In this document: positions 16,982 through 26,549 of the stretch, piece after piece
Position numbering within the stretch: position 1 is the first letter of the stretch
Layout of the letters: each line of letters begins with the position of its first letter
Assembly (NCBI RefSeq): GCF_003688405.1
Contig: NZ_REFC01000011.1
Coordinates: 310,001 to 374,000, forward strand
Direction of reading: 5' to 3'
DNA from: Ulvibacter antarcticus
GTDB lineage: Bacteria > Bacteroidota > Bacteroidia > Flavobacteriales > Flavobacteriaceae
DNA: 64,000 nucleotides
Position numbers and translations under genes: made by a program
The notes under the pieces: model-generated
What the model was told of the DNA's origin: nothing
The model's database searches: none
The model's input: the letters and a program-made list of their open reading frames with translations, nothing else

Positions 16982-18088
16982 CTAAATGCACTGAAACAAT
17001 TTTCCGGGTAACGGCCTTACCAATCCCTTTAACTCCAGACTCAATAAGATCGTTGCTACTTTATAAGTTGGGATGAAACATTCCAATGCAATGGTATCGA
17101 GCAGTTCTTTGTCTTTTGTTTTTAAATATTCAAAGATTTTTTGTTCTTCTTCGGAAAGCTCTGTGAAAAGCTGGGTTTGGATAGGAGCTTTCTCATAATC
17201 TTTTAATTTCCAGCCTAGCATAAATACTATATCCGCTGCGTGCGTAAGAATACGTGCCTGCTGTAATTTAATCAAGTCATTACACCCCCGGCTTTGAGTA
17301 TCACTCGCTCTTCCCGGTACGGCAAACACCTCACGATTATATGAATTTGCAATGTCTGCTGTGACAAGGCTTCCTCCTTTTTCGGCAGATTCTATTACAA
17401 TAGTAGCTTCACTCATACCTGCTATAATGCGATTACGTCTTAAAAAGTTAGTTCGGTCAAAGGGGTCGCTACTCCAGAATTCAGTGATAAATCCGCCATG
17501 CTCTTCCATTTTGGCTACATATTTCTTATGACTTTTTGGATAGATTAAATTTAAACCATGAGCCAAACATGCAATTGTTTGGAGTCCGTTATCCATAGCC
17601 GCTTTATGAGCTGTAATATCGACACCATAAGCAAATCCTGAAACTATTACGGGATTTACAGGGGCCAGTTCTTCAATTAGTTTTTCACAAAAACTGCGTC
17701 CGTACGAAGTAACATTTCGGGTGCCTACAATGCTAATTATTTTTTTATTCTGAAGGTCAATATTACCAGTATGAAAGTATAGAATGGGGCCGTCCAGACA
17801 ATGCTTCAGTCGGTCGGGATAGTTTTTATCCTTGAAATAACTGAAAGTAATTTCGTTCTGTTCAATAAATAGAAGTTCCTCATCTGCTTCATCGAGTAGT
17901 GTGAGCTCATTTAACTCACGCAACTTTAAAGCTCCAATCCCATCAATTTTTAAAAGATTGCTTTTTTTCTCTTTGAAAATCCCTTCTGCAGATCCAACTG
18001 CTTGTAATAATTTCTTGGCTGAAGTGTCGCCCAAATTCGGAACACGCTGTAATGCAAGCGTATACCTTAATTCCCTGTTTGAAAGCAT
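16982..18088 (-). CDS. dprA: DNA-processing protein DprA (Smf)
   Basis: A 368-residue protein. An N-terminal helix-hairpin-helix/SAM-like region (about residues 1-75; 'LLQAVGSAEGIF', 'IDGIGALKLRELNE') is followed by the Rossmann-type DprA core with 'VGTRNVTSYG', 'SGFAYGVDITAHKAA' (about 145-160), 'LAHGL' and 'ESAEKGGSLVTADIA'. A C-terminal winged-helix region (about 295-365) is present. Known role: DprA binds incoming single-stranded DNA and loads RecA during natural transformation. Together with recA it makes transformation plausible, which is relevant to the uptake-like TTCCGAAG word; one inverted copy lies inside this gene at 17149. Confidence 0.95.
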   Translation of the reverse strand: MLSNRELRYTLALQRVPNLGDTSAKKLLQAVGSAEGIFKEKKSNLLKIDGIGALKLRELNELTLLDEADEELLFIEQNEITFSYFKDKNYPDRLKHCLDGPILYFHTGNIDLQNKKIISIVGTRNVTSYGRSFCEKLIEELAPVNPVIVSGFAYGVDITAHKAAMDNGLQTIACLAHGLNLIYPKSHKKYVAKMEEHGGFITEFWSSDPFDRTNFLRRNRIIAGMSEATIVIESAEKGGSLVTADIANSYNREVFAVPGRASDTQSRGCNDLIKLQQARILTHAADIVFMLGWKLKDYEKAPIQTQLFTELSEEEQKIFEYLKTKDKELLDTIALECFIPTYKVATILLSLELKGLVRPLPGKLFQCI

Positions 18089-18184
18089 AAGTCGTTAACT
18101 TATTGGGGAGCAGTTAAATGTACAACTTTTAATTAGTTGTTAATAAGTTAGTGAGTCCTAAAAAGATTGAAAATGAAAAAAAAG

Positions 18185-18192
18185 TATATTTG
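18185..18192 (+). promoter_or_regulatory. -7 box for the HU/SPOR gene
   Basis: TATATTTG matches TAnnTTTG and ends 5 nt before the ATG at 18198, again implying a nearly leaderless mRNA. No convincing -33 element at normal spacing. Confidence 0.5.
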
Positions 18193-18197
18193 TTTCA

Positions 18198-19139
18198 ATG
18201 CAATTAACCACATACATAAAAGATCTACTATACCGATACGAATGTGTAATAATACCTGGATTCGGTGCCTTTTTAACCCATTATCAGTCGGCTAAAATAG
18301 ATACTGCTACCCATACATTTTTTCCTCCGGGCAAAACGGTTTCTTTTAACAGGCAACTGCAGACAAACGATGGCTTGCTAGCTAATTATGTAGCTTCAGT
18401 AGAAAATTGCAGCTATGAAACTGCGCTTCAGAAGATTCGTAATTTTACAGGGAAACTATCACTTCAGCTTTCAGAAAGACAAAAGGTAACCTTAAAGAAT
18501 ATAGGAGATTTTTATTTGAATGATGAGAATTCAGTGCAGTTCGATCCTTCAGACAAAGAAAATTTCAATGCAGCCTCATTTGGTCTTAGTTCTTTTGTTT
18601 CTGAAGAAATTGCACGGGAAACATCCAAAAATCTTTCCGAAGCAACCGAAGAAAAAACACCACTACTATTTACTCCCGAAAGAAGACAACCAAAACCATA
18701 TCTTAAATATGCCGCGATTGGCCTTATAGCCATAGCAATATCTGGATTTGGTGGTATGAAGTTGTATGAAGGACAAGTGCAAAAACATAATTTTGCAGAA
18801 AAAGAAAAGGCAAACACTAAGATTGAAAACCAGATTCAGGAAGCAACTTTTGTCATTGAAAACCCTCTGCCTGCTTTAAATCTAAACCTTCCGAAGCAAA
18901 AAGGAAAGTATCATGTTGTTGCCGGCGCCTTTAGAGTTGAAGAAAATGCTGCCAAAAAATTACAAGAACTGGTTGAAAAAGGTTTTGCTGCAAAGGCGAT
19001 TGGCGAAAACCGCTATGGATTACATATGGTAGTTTATGCAAGTTTTGAAGACAGAATTGAAGCCCGCAGAAGTCTATTCAGCATTAAAAATTCTGAAAAT
19101 AAGGATGCCTGGTTGCTTGTAAAAGATCTTTCTAAGTAA
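18198..19139 (+). CDS. HU-CCDC81-like and SPOR domain membrane protein
   Basis: A 313-residue protein. Residues about 1-60 and 65-130 resemble the paired prokaryotic HU-CCDC81 domains ('LLYRYECVIIPGFGAFLTHY' and 'LSLQLSERQKVTLKNIGDFYLNDE'). A single membrane helix lies at about 168-188 ('LKYAAIGLIAIAISGFGGMKLY'). The C-terminal 75 residues form a SPOR domain ('KGKYHVVAGAFRVEENAAKKLQEL'). SPOR domains bind denuded glycan strands at division septa, so the protein probably links an inner assembly to septal peptidoglycan (inference). Despite the name, the HU-like domains need not bind DNA. It is likely cotranscribed with, or adjacent to, the thioesterase gene. Confidence 0.85.
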   Translation: MQLTTYIKDLLYRYECVIIPGFGAFLTHYQSAKIDTATHTFFPPGKTVSFNRQLQTNDGLLANYVASVENCSYETALQKIRNFTGKLSLQLSERQKVTLKNIGDFYLNDENSVQFDPSDKENFNAASFGLSSFVSEEIARETSKNLSEATEEKTPLLFTPERRQPKPYLKYAAIGLIAIAISGFGGMKLYEGQVQKHNFAEKEKANTKIENQIQEATFVIENPLPALNLNLPKQKGKYHVVAGAFRVEENAAKKLQELVEKGFAAKAIGENRYGLHMVVYASFEDRIEARRSLFSIKNSENKDAWLLVKDLSK

Positions 19140-19193
19140 ATTTTATTCATTAATTCTTTTGATTGTTTCAATTCCTGCCTCCACAGGAAATAC

Positions 19194-19201
19194 TACCTTT
19201 G
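19194..19201 (+). promoter_or_regulatory. -7 box for the thioesterase gene
   Basis: TACCTTTG matches TAnnTTTG, 11 nt before the ATG at 19213. It lies inside a longer possible reading frame starting at 19159, which argues for the later start. Confidence 0.5.
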
Positions 19202-19212
19202 CAAAAAAACAA

Positions 19213-19722
19213 ATGTCCGCTAAAACTCCTAAAGAATCCAGAACTGTAGTAACCGATTTAGTTTTACCGAGTGAAACCAATCCCATTGGAAATATGTTTG
19301 GTGGTGAGCTGCTAGCTCGTATGGATAGAGCTGCAAGTATTGCTGCCAGAAGACATAGTCGTCGAATTGTAGTGACAGTCTCTGTAAATCACGTTGCCTT
19401 TAACAAGATGATTCCCTTAGGGAGTGTAGTTACTGTCGAAGCCAATGTATCCAGAGCTTTTAAAAGTTCTATGGAGATCTTTATGGATGTTTGGATTGAA
19501 GATCGGGAAAGCGGAATGCGTTCGAAGGCCAACGAAGCAATTTACACCTTTGTTGCTGTTGACGAAATGGGGAATACTGTTCCAGTTCCTGAACTTATCC
19601 CGGAAACAAAACTTGAAAAAGAAAGGTTTGTGGCAGCTCTTAGACGCAAACAACTCAGTTTGGTTTTGGCTGGAAAAATGCAACCAAATGAAGCCACCGA
19701 ATTAAAGGCATTATTCTCATAG
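19213..19722 (+). CDS. Acyl-CoA thioesterase, hotdog fold
   Basis: A 169-residue single-domain hotdog thioesterase of the YciA/BACH type. The segment 'NMFGGELLARMDRAASIAA' holds the helix with the conserved Gly-Gly and acidic residue, followed by 'VVTVSVNHVAFNKMIPLGSVVTVEA'. It should hydrolyse acyl-CoAs in the cytoplasm; substrate chain length cannot be predicted. The start at 19213 (MSAKTPKE) is preferred because the 18 extra residues of the longer frame would include the promoter box at 19194-19201 and are not typical of the family. No terminator was noted directly after it. Confidence 0.88.
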   Translation: MSAKTPKESRTVVTDLVLPSETNPIGNMFGGELLARMDRAASIAARRHSRRIVVTVSVNHVAFNKMIPLGSVVTVEANVSRAFKSSMEIFMDVWIEDRESGMRSKANEAIYTFVAVDEMGNTVPVPELIPETKLEKERFVAALRRKQLSLVLAGKMQPNEATELKALFS

Positions 19723-19826
19723 ATTTACTGAAAAAAACTCATACTCTATTGATTTCGTAGGGTTTTCGTGAATGTAAGGGTCATAATTTTTTCTGAAAAT
19801 ATTGCTGATTTCAATAGTGATTTAGA

Positions 19827-19834
19827 TATATTTG
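19827..19834 (+). promoter_or_regulatory. -7 box for the first S8 protease gene
   Basis: TATATTTG within TTAGATATATTTGA. The same 14-mer recurs upstream of the second protease at 22805-22818, so the promoter was probably duplicated together with the gene. The leader would be about 65 nt. Confidence 0.55.
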
Positions 19835-19904
19835 AAACCTTTGGTGCCAAAAATTGTATCGTTTGGTGCCATTTCTCTATAAATTAAATCTAAATCTCAG
19901 CACT

Positions 19905-22643
19905 ATGAAAAGAATTACATTCTCTTTTTTAAATTCATTTAAGGCTGTGAGTATTTTGGCAATTGCGTTGGTTATTTCTACCGCTAACGCTCAAAGTTCT
20001 TACACAGTACAATTTCAGGATGAATCAATCGCAATACCTGAAAACATTAGCACTTTCGATTGGAACCAAATGCCGGAATCATCAAAATTAAATGATAGAT
20101 ATTACGGTTGGGTACAGTTTTATCAAACTCCAATTCAAGACATTCAGGATTTGTTCAAGAGCTCTGGATTAGAATTAATCGAATATATTCCACATAAAAC
20201 TTATCTCTTTTCTTTTCCGGAATCAACTTCAATCACCATGTTAGAAAATAATGGTGTTCGTGGAATTATTCCTGTTCCCGGGAGTGTAAAACTATCTACT
20301 GCATTAAAAAACCCTCCTTATGAGAGTTATGCTGTGGAAGGAAATAACATTATTGTGACCTTACAACATTATAAAACTGTGAATACGCAATTTGTAATTT
20401 CTGAACTAGCCAGAAAGCAAATAGGTGTAGTTCACCAATTTGATAATTCGAATATACTTGAACTTTCAATTCCAAATAACTGTCTTGCCGATTTATCAAG
20501 TCTTCCTTACGTAAAGTGGGTGGAATTAATATCGCCACCGGCCGTAAAGGATGATATTAAAGGTAGAGGTTTACACAGAGCAAATGGTTTGGACACCCAA
20601 ACTAGTGCAGGAAGAAATTATACAGGTGAAGGTATTGGCGTTTTAGTAAGAGATGATGGTCGTGTAGGGCCACATATTGATTTCGAAGGTCGTCTTGTAA
20701 ATCAAACAAGTGTATCCGGACAAAGTCATGGAGATGGTGTTGCCGGAATTATGACGGGTGCTGGAAACTTAGATCCAATGAACAGAGGAATGGCTGCAGG
20801 TGCCAATGTATGGGCAGTAAACTACGCGAGTAATTTCCTGGACAGTACAACACTAAACCTTATGAATAGCGGTGATGTTCAGATTACTAATTCTTCATAT
20901 AGTAACGGTTGTAACGCAGGTTATACTACCATTACACAGACCGTTGATACGCAAATGAATGATTATCCTTCAGTTTTGCACGTTTTTTCAGCAGGAAATT
21001 CGAATGGAAGTAATTGTGGTTATGGAGCCGGAACTCAATGGGGAAATATCACAGGAGGACACAAGCAAGGTAAAAATGTGATCGCTACTGCAAATACTAA
21101 TTTTGCAGGTTTGCTTACTTTTTCAAGTAGTCGTGGTCCCGCTCATGATGGTAGAATAAAGCCAGATATCGCAGCAAATGGTACAAATCAAGTTTCTACT
21201 AATGAGAATAACACCTATCAGACCTTTGGAGGAACATCGGCAGCCGCGCCTGGAATCGCCGGAGTATCGGCACAACTCTATCAATTATATAGTGAAGCGA
21301 ATAGTGGAGCTTTACCTCCCGCTGCACTTATAAAAGCTACTTTGATGAATACTGCAAATGATGCAGGGAATGTAGGACCTGATTTCAAATTTGGTTGGGG
21401 AATTGTAAATGGATTAAGAGCTGGAAAGTTACTTGAAGATGAGCGTTATTTATCAGATCAGGTTTCACAAGGAGGTACAAACAATCATACAATTAATGTT
21501 CCTTCAGGAACTAAGGAAGTTCGATTTATGGTTTATTGGAGTGATCCGGCAGCAGCTGTAAATGCAGATCCTGCTTTGGTGAACGATTTAGATCTAGTGG
21601 TAACAGACCCGGGAAGTACATCGTACCTTCCATATTTATTGGATCACACACCAAATACAGTGAATTTAAATTTACCCGCCACCAATGGTGCAGACCATTT
21701 GAATAATGTAGAACAAGTGCTTATCGATAGTCCGAGTGCAGGAAACTATGACATTGAAATCAGTGGATTTAATGTACCTGTTGGGCCTCAGGAATATTTT
21801 ATAGTTTATGAAATTATTTCTGAAAACCTTACACTTACCTACCCTAATGGAGGTGAATTTTTACATCCGGGAACAAACGAATCTATACATTGGGATAAGG
21901 TTGGTTTGACTTCCGATATTACGTTAGAATATTCTACTAATAATGGGGGAACCTGGACGGAGATCAATACATTTCCTAACACTGTTATTACCTATCAATG
22001 GGCTGTTCCTGCTGACACCGGTGGAAATGCGCTAGTTCGAGTTCGAAGTGGTTCATTTCAGGACGAGAGTGATGCGCCGTTTAATATAGCCGCTTATCCT
22101 ACGGGGCTGGCAGTAACAGAAGTTTGTCCTTTACAAGCTACCTTTACTTGGGATGCAGTTCCTGGAGCAGAATCTTACGATTTCTATATTTTAGGCGAAA
22201 AGTTTATGGAAGTTGTTGGCAATTCGACTACAAATGAAATTACCGTACCAATTACAGATTCTGCTGCACCTATCTGGTTCAGTGTATCGGCGAAAAATGC
22301 CACAGATGGTTGGGAGAGTAGACGTACGATTGCGGAAAATCACCCTGGAGGGGAATTTGGTTGTACCTTAGCTATTGATGAAAATATTTTCTCAGATGCG
22401 ATCTCATTGTATCCTAACCCAAGTAACAATACAGTAAATATTTCTATGAATAGTATATCAGTTTCTTCATTAGAAGTAAGCTTGGTTAACAGTCTTGGAC
22501 AGATATTACACAGATCTAATTATGAAACTGTCAATTCAAATAACGAGATTTCAATTGACGTATCTGGATATGCAGCTGGCTTGTATTTTATTTCTTTCAA
22601 TTCTGAAGGAGTTACGACCACGAAAAAACTTCTGGTAATGTAA
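19905..22643 (+). CDS. Secreted S8 (subtilisin-like) serine protease with type IX sorting domain
   Basis: A 912-residue secreted protease from the ATG at 19905, chosen because a signal peptide follows directly (ends near 'STANAQ'). An inhibitor-like propeptide comes before the S8 domain. The catalytic triad is D at about 250 ('VRDDG'), H at about 275 ('SHGDGVAG') and S at about 445 ('GGTSAAAPG'). A jelly-roll-like subtilase C-terminal domain and an Ig/fibronectin-like domain follow. The last 75 or so residues ('SLYPNPSNNTVNIS' to 'KKLLVM') form a type A sorting domain recognised by the type IX secretion system. It should be exported and cleaved at or released from the cell surface. It is paralogous to the next gene. 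Confidence 0.93.
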   Translation: MKRITFSFLNSFKAVSILAIALVISTANAQSSYTVQFQDESIAIPENISTFDWNQMPESSKLNDRYYGWVQFYQTPIQDIQDLFKSSGLELIEYIPHKTYLFSFPESTSITMLENNGVRGIIPVPGSVKLSTALKNPPYESYAVEGNNIIVTLQHYKTVNTQFVISELARKQIGVVHQFDNSNILELSIPNNCLADLSSLPYVKWVELISPPAVKDDIKGRGLHRANGLDTQTSAGRNYTGEGIGVLVRDDGRVGPHIDFEGRLVNQTSVSGQSHGDGVAGIMTGAGNLDPMNRGMAAGANVWAVNYASNFLDSTTLNLMNSGDVQITNSSYSNGCNAGYTTITQTVDTQMNDYPSVLHVFSAGNSNGSNCGYGAGTQWGNITGGHKQGKNVIATANTNFAGLLTFSSSRGPAHDGRIKPDIAANGTNQVSTNENNTYQTFGGTSAAAPGIAGVSAQLYQLYSEANSGALPPAALIKATLMNTANDAGNVGPDFKFGWGIVNGLRAGKLLEDERYLSDQVSQGGTNNHTINVPSGTKEVRFMVYWSDPAAAVNADPALVNDLDLVVTDPGSTSYLPYLLDHTPNTVNLNLPATNGADHLNNVEQVLIDSPSAGNYDIEISGFNVPVGPQEYFIVYEIISENLTLTYPNGGEFLHPGTNESIHWDKVGLTSDITLEYSTNNGGTWTEINTFPNTVITYQWAVPADTGGNALVRVRSGSFQDESDAPFNIAAYPTGLAVTEVCPLQATFTWDAVPGAESYDFYILGEKFMEVVGNSTTNEITVPITDSAAPIWFSVSAKNATDGWESRRTIAENHPGGEFGCTLAIDENIFSDAISLYPNPSNNTVNISMNSISVSSLEVSLVNSLGQILHRSNYETVNSNNEISIDVSGYAAGLYFISFNSEGVTTTKKLLVM

Positions 22644-22670
22644 TACTGTAAGTAACTTATTTTAATTCAA

Positions 22671-22706
22671 CAGCCGTTCATCCTTTCGAAGAACGGCTGT
22701 TTTTTT
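22671..22706 (+). terminator. Terminator after the first S8 protease gene
   Basis: CAGCCGTTC (22671-22679) and GAACGGCTG (22691-22699) form a 9-bp perfect stem followed by seven T's on the plus strand. Confidence 0.85.
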
Positions 22707-22810
22707 ATAAGTACATTCACTTCCGAAGCATTCGTGATAATTTGACAATAAAGCCTCCCAATTTCTCCTATTTTAACAAGATTTGGTTCAAGTTTTAGAA
22801 TTATATTAGA

Positions 22811-22818
22811 TATATTTG
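22811..22818 (+). promoter_or_regulatory. -7 box for the second S8 protease gene
   Basis: TATATTTG in the same TTAGATATATTTGA context as at the first protease gene. The leader to the ATG at 22882 is about 57 nt and contains one TTCCGAAG word (22825-22832). Confidence 0.55.
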
Positions 22819-22881
22819 ATGTCCTTCCGAAGAAATTTAGCTTCCAAAAGGACAATTCTCCATTATTAAATCCAACTTCCG

Positions 22882-25800
22882 ATGAAAAAAATTACCTTAC
22901 AAAATCTTCAGAAAATTAGACTTTTAAGTATTTTGGTGATGCTTTTTGCAACCACCATTGTCTTTTCACAAACTAATTACAACGTACAGTTTCAGGACGA
23001 AACAGTAGTAATACAAGAAAACATTAATAGCTTCCAATGGGATCAAATGCCGGAATCCTCTAAATTTAACGGTGGTTACTATGGATGGGTTCAATTTTAT
23101 CAAACTCCTACTCAGGATATTCAGAATCTATTCAAAACAAATAACCTTCAGTTAATAGAATACATTCCGAACAGAACCTATTTATTCTATTTTCCTGAAA
23201 ACACTTCAGTTGCTTTATTAAGAACCAATGGTGTTCGTGCCATCGTTCCTGTAGCAGGTGAGTACAAACTATCTTCAGAATTAAAACACCCACCATTTGC
23301 AGATTATGCTATTGAAGGAAATAATATACTGGTAACGCTTCAATATCACAAAAATGTGAATGCACAATACGTGATCAATGACCTTGCAAATCAGCAGATA
23401 TCAGTAAGACACCAATACAAAGGATCAAACAACATCGATTTGGTAATCCCGAATAACTGTTTAGAAACCTTATCCAGTCAGCCTTACGTTAAATGGATCG
23501 AATTAATAGTTGCTCCTTCTATACCGGATGATACCAGAGGAAGAAGCTTACATAAAGCGAATGGCCTTGATACGCAAACTTCAGCGGGCAGAAATTATAC
23601 CGGAAGTGGTATTGGGGTAATGGTGAGAGATGATGGAATCGTTGGCCCTCATATTGATTTTCAAGGAAGAATAGATAATAGCACTGCCAGTGGTACAGGC
23701 CAAACACATGGAGATGGCGTTGGTGGAATTATGGCTGGAGCAGGAAACCTTGATCCATCTATGAGAGGAATGGCTGCAGAATCTAATGTGTTCGTGGTAA
23801 ACTACGAGCCTAATTTTTTAGATACTCAAACGGTTACGCTTATTAATAATGGAAATGTTCAAATTACAAACTCATCGTATAGTAATGGATGTAATGCAGG
23901 ATATACAACGATAACGCAAACCGTAGATAGCCAAACTAGAAACATCCCAACATTATTACATGTATTCTCTGCCGGAAACTCTAACAATAGCAATTGTGGC
24001 TATGGTGCCGGAAATCAATGGGGTAATATTACAGGAGGTCATAAGCAAGGAAAGAATGTGATTGCTACTGCAAACGTGTTTTTCGATGGATCATTAGTAG
24101 GTTCAAGTAGTCGTGGGCCAGCTCATGATGGTAGAATTAAGCCTGATATAGCAGCCAACGGACAAAACCAAAATTCCACTAATGAAAACAATACCTACCA
24201 AGTATTTGGTGGGACATCTGGAGCTGCTCCCGGAATCGCTGGAATTTCTGCTCAATTATATCAAGCCTATGGCGATATAAACGGAGGAGCATTTCCACCC
24301 TCGGCACTTATAAAAGCAACATTAATGAATACAACTAATGAAGCTGGAAATATAGGACCTGATTTTAAATTTGGTTGGGGAATTGTAAACGGACTTAGAG
24401 CAGGTATGCTAATAGAAGATGGACGCTTTTTATCTGATGATATTTCGCAAGGTGGAACTAATAATCATTCAATCAATGTTCCTGCCGGTACTACCCAGGT
24501 TCGTTTTATGTTGTACTGGAGTGATCCTGAGGCAGCTCCCAATGCAAATCCTGCCTTGGTAAATGATCTTGATTTGGTAGTTACCGATCCTTCAAGTGGT
24601 GCGCACCTCCCTTGGATTTTAAATAGCACTCCCGACCCAGTATTATTAGACACTCCTGCAACAACAGGAGCAGATCATCTAAACAATGTCGAGCAAGTCT
24701 TAATTAATAATCCTGCTGCTGGAAATTATGATCTTGAAATTAGTGGATTCAATGTTCCAACAGGACCTCAGGAATATTTTGTTGTGTACGAAATTATTTC
24801 AGAAAACTTAACAGTAACGTATCCTAATGCAGGTGAGAGCTTTGTTCCAGGTGAAACTGAATCTATCCATTGGGATGCAACAAACACTACAGCAGATTTC
24901 GATTTAGAATACTCCACAGATAACGGAGCTACTTGGAATGCAATTGCTACAGTAGGACCTTCTGTTACTAATTATGGCTGGAACATTCCTGCTACTGTAA
25001 GCGGTGACGCTCTATTGCGAGTAACAAGTGGGGCTTTTTCCGATACCAGTGATGAAAACTTTTCGATTGCTAATTTAGTAACCAATGTGAGTGTTACTCA
25101 GGTTTGTCCAGATATGGCTTCTTTTTCCTGGACCGCAGTTGCTAATGCAGAATCATATGATTTCTATATGCTTGGAACAACCGCCATGGAAGTTGCAGAT
25201 AATGTCGCAACCAATTCGATTTCTGTAGCGATTACCGATCCAACGGCACCTATTTGGGCAGCAGTTGTTGCTAAAAATGCTACAGCTGGATGGGTGAGTC
25301 GACGTACTATCGCAATAAATCATCCCGGAGGTCTGCTAAATTGTTCATTGAATAATGATGTTGCAGCCGTTTCGATTGATAATAACCCAGGTGATTTTGC
25401 TACAGTATGTACCGGAGTATCAGATGTTGTTATTGTGGCTTCTTTCTTAAATTCAGGTATCGACCCTCAAAGTAATTTTGATGTGTCCTATCAGCTTGAC
25501 AGTGATCCACCAGTAGTAGAATCGTATACAGGTACTATTAATTCAGGACAACAGGTATCTTATAGTTTTGTCACTCCTTTAACAATTACAGCTTCTGGTA
25601 GCTATACACTTACCGTAACAGTAGATCTTACAGGTGATGAAAACAATAGTAACGACACCGCAACACTTGACTTTTATGCTGTTACAGAGGCGACTCAACT
25701 TGATTTTGAAGAAACCTTTGAAACAGATGGCTTCCCACCTCCAGCATGGACGATTGAAAATCCGGATGAAGACGATACTTGGTTAGAACGTGTGGGTATA

Positions 25801-26493
25801 ACAGGTAGTGATGGCAATCCAACTATAACGGGATATGTAAATAACTTTAGTTACAATTCTCCAGGACAGGAAGATTACATTGTAACTGAAATTTTTGACC
25901 TAACTAATGCGACCAGTGCTACTATGACCTTTGATCTTGCAAAAGCACAATATTCTGCGGGCTTCTCGGATGCTATGAGAGTAGATATTTCAACCGACTG
26001 TGGTACTACTTACAGTCAGATATATTATAAAGAAGGATTAGACCTTTCTACTATATCAGGCTATAGTACAGCCAGTAATTGGGCTCCAGGGTCTGCAAGT
26101 GATTGGAGAAATGAATCGGTAGATATTAGTGGACATACCGGCGGTATGGCAATTTTCAGATTTGTGAATATAAACGGATTTGGTAATAGCACTATTGTAG
26201 ATAATATCAACATTTCAGGGTTACTTGGAATTGCTGAAAATAATCTCGCATCATCGGTAAGTATGTATCCAAACCCGGCTACAAATAATGTGATGGTATC
26301 GATGAATCAAACTGCTTTTGAAACACTTGACATTAGTATTGTGAATAGTTTAGGACAACAACTACAAAAAGTAGCCTCATCAAACAGCTCAGGAATAATT
26401 TCAATAGATGTTTCTAGCTATGCCAGCGGATTGTACTTTGTAAATATTACTGTAGATGGAGTGACTGCAACTAAGAAACTATTGGTTAAATAA
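22882..26493 (+). CDS. Secreted S8 serine protease with extra adhesin-like domains and type IX sorting domain
   Basis: A 1203-residue paralog of the preceding protease, similar along its first 830 or so residues. It has a signal peptide ending 'VFSQ', and triad D at about 249, H at about 275 and S at about 445 ('GGTSGAAPG'). After the shared Ig-like domain it carries about 290 residues absent from the first protein. These are a CARDB-like beta domain (about 830-935) and a choice-of-anchor/MAM-like domain (about 940-1110, starting 'EETFETDGFPPPAWTIEN'). A type A sorting domain ends the protein ('SMYPNPATNNVMVSM' to 'KKLLVK'). The extra domains may bind glycans or proteins at the surface (inference). 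A bidirectional terminator follows. Confidence 0.93.
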   Translation: MKKITLQNLQKIRLLSILVMLFATTIVFSQTNYNVQFQDETVVIQENINSFQWDQMPESSKFNGGYYGWVQFYQTPTQDIQNLFKTNNLQLIEYIPNRTYLFYFPENTSVALLRTNGVRAIVPVAGEYKLSSELKHPPFADYAIEGNNILVTLQYHKNVNAQYVINDLANQQISVRHQYKGSNNIDLVIPNNCLETLSSQPYVKWIELIVAPSIPDDTRGRSLHKANGLDTQTSAGRNYTGSGIGVMVRDDGIVGPHIDFQGRIDNSTASGTGQTHGDGVGGIMAGAGNLDPSMRGMAAESNVFVVNYEPNFLDTQTVTLINNGNVQITNSSYSNGCNAGYTTITQTVDSQTRNIPTLLHVFSAGNSNNSNCGYGAGNQWGNITGGHKQGKNVIATANVFFDGSLVGSSSRGPAHDGRIKPDIAANGQNQNSTNENNTYQVFGGTSGAAPGIAGISAQLYQAYGDINGGAFPPSALIKATLMNTTNEAGNIGPDFKFGWGIVNGLRAGMLIEDGRFLSDDISQGGTNNHSINVPAGTTQVRFMLYWSDPEAAPNANPALVNDLDLVVTDPSSGAHLPWILNSTPDPVLLDTPATTGADHLNNVEQVLINNPAAGNYDLEISGFNVPTGPQEYFVVYEIISENLTVTYPNAGESFVPGETESIHWDATNTTADFDLEYSTDNGATWNAIATVGPSVTNYGWNIPATVSGDALLRVTSGAFSDTSDENFSIANLVTNVSVTQVCPDMASFSWTAVANAESYDFYMLGTTAMEVADNVATNSISVAITDPTAPIWAAVVAKNATAGWVSRRTIAINHPGGLLNCSLNNDVAAVSIDNNPGDFATVCTGVSDVVIVASFLNSGIDPQSNFDVSYQLDSDPPVVESYTGTINSGQQVSYSFVTPLTITASGSYTLTVTVDLTGDENNSNDTATLDFYAVTEATQLDFEETFETDGFPPPAWTIENPDEDDTWLERVGITGSDGNPTITGYVNNFSYNSPGQEDYIVTEIFDLTNATSATMTFDLAKAQYSAGFSDAMRVDISTDCGTTYSQIYYKEGLDLSTISGYSTASNWAPGSASDWRNESVDISGHTGGMAIFRFVNINGFGNSTIVDNINISGLLGIAENNLASSVSMYPNPATNNVMVSMNQTAFETLDISIVNSLGQQLQKVASSNSSGIISIDVSSYASGLYFVNITVDGVTATKKLLVK

Positions 26494-26511
26494 GACCATC
26501 AGTTTATAGAT

Positions 26512-26549
26512 AAAAAAAGGGCTGAAAAATCTATTCAGCCCTTTTTTTT
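26512..26549. terminator. Bidirectional terminator between convergent genes
   Basis: GGGCTGAA (26519-26526) and TTCAGCCC (26534-26541) form the stem, with an A-run before and a T-run after, so it can end both the second protease transcript and the minus-strand EnvC-like operon. Confidence 0.85.
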
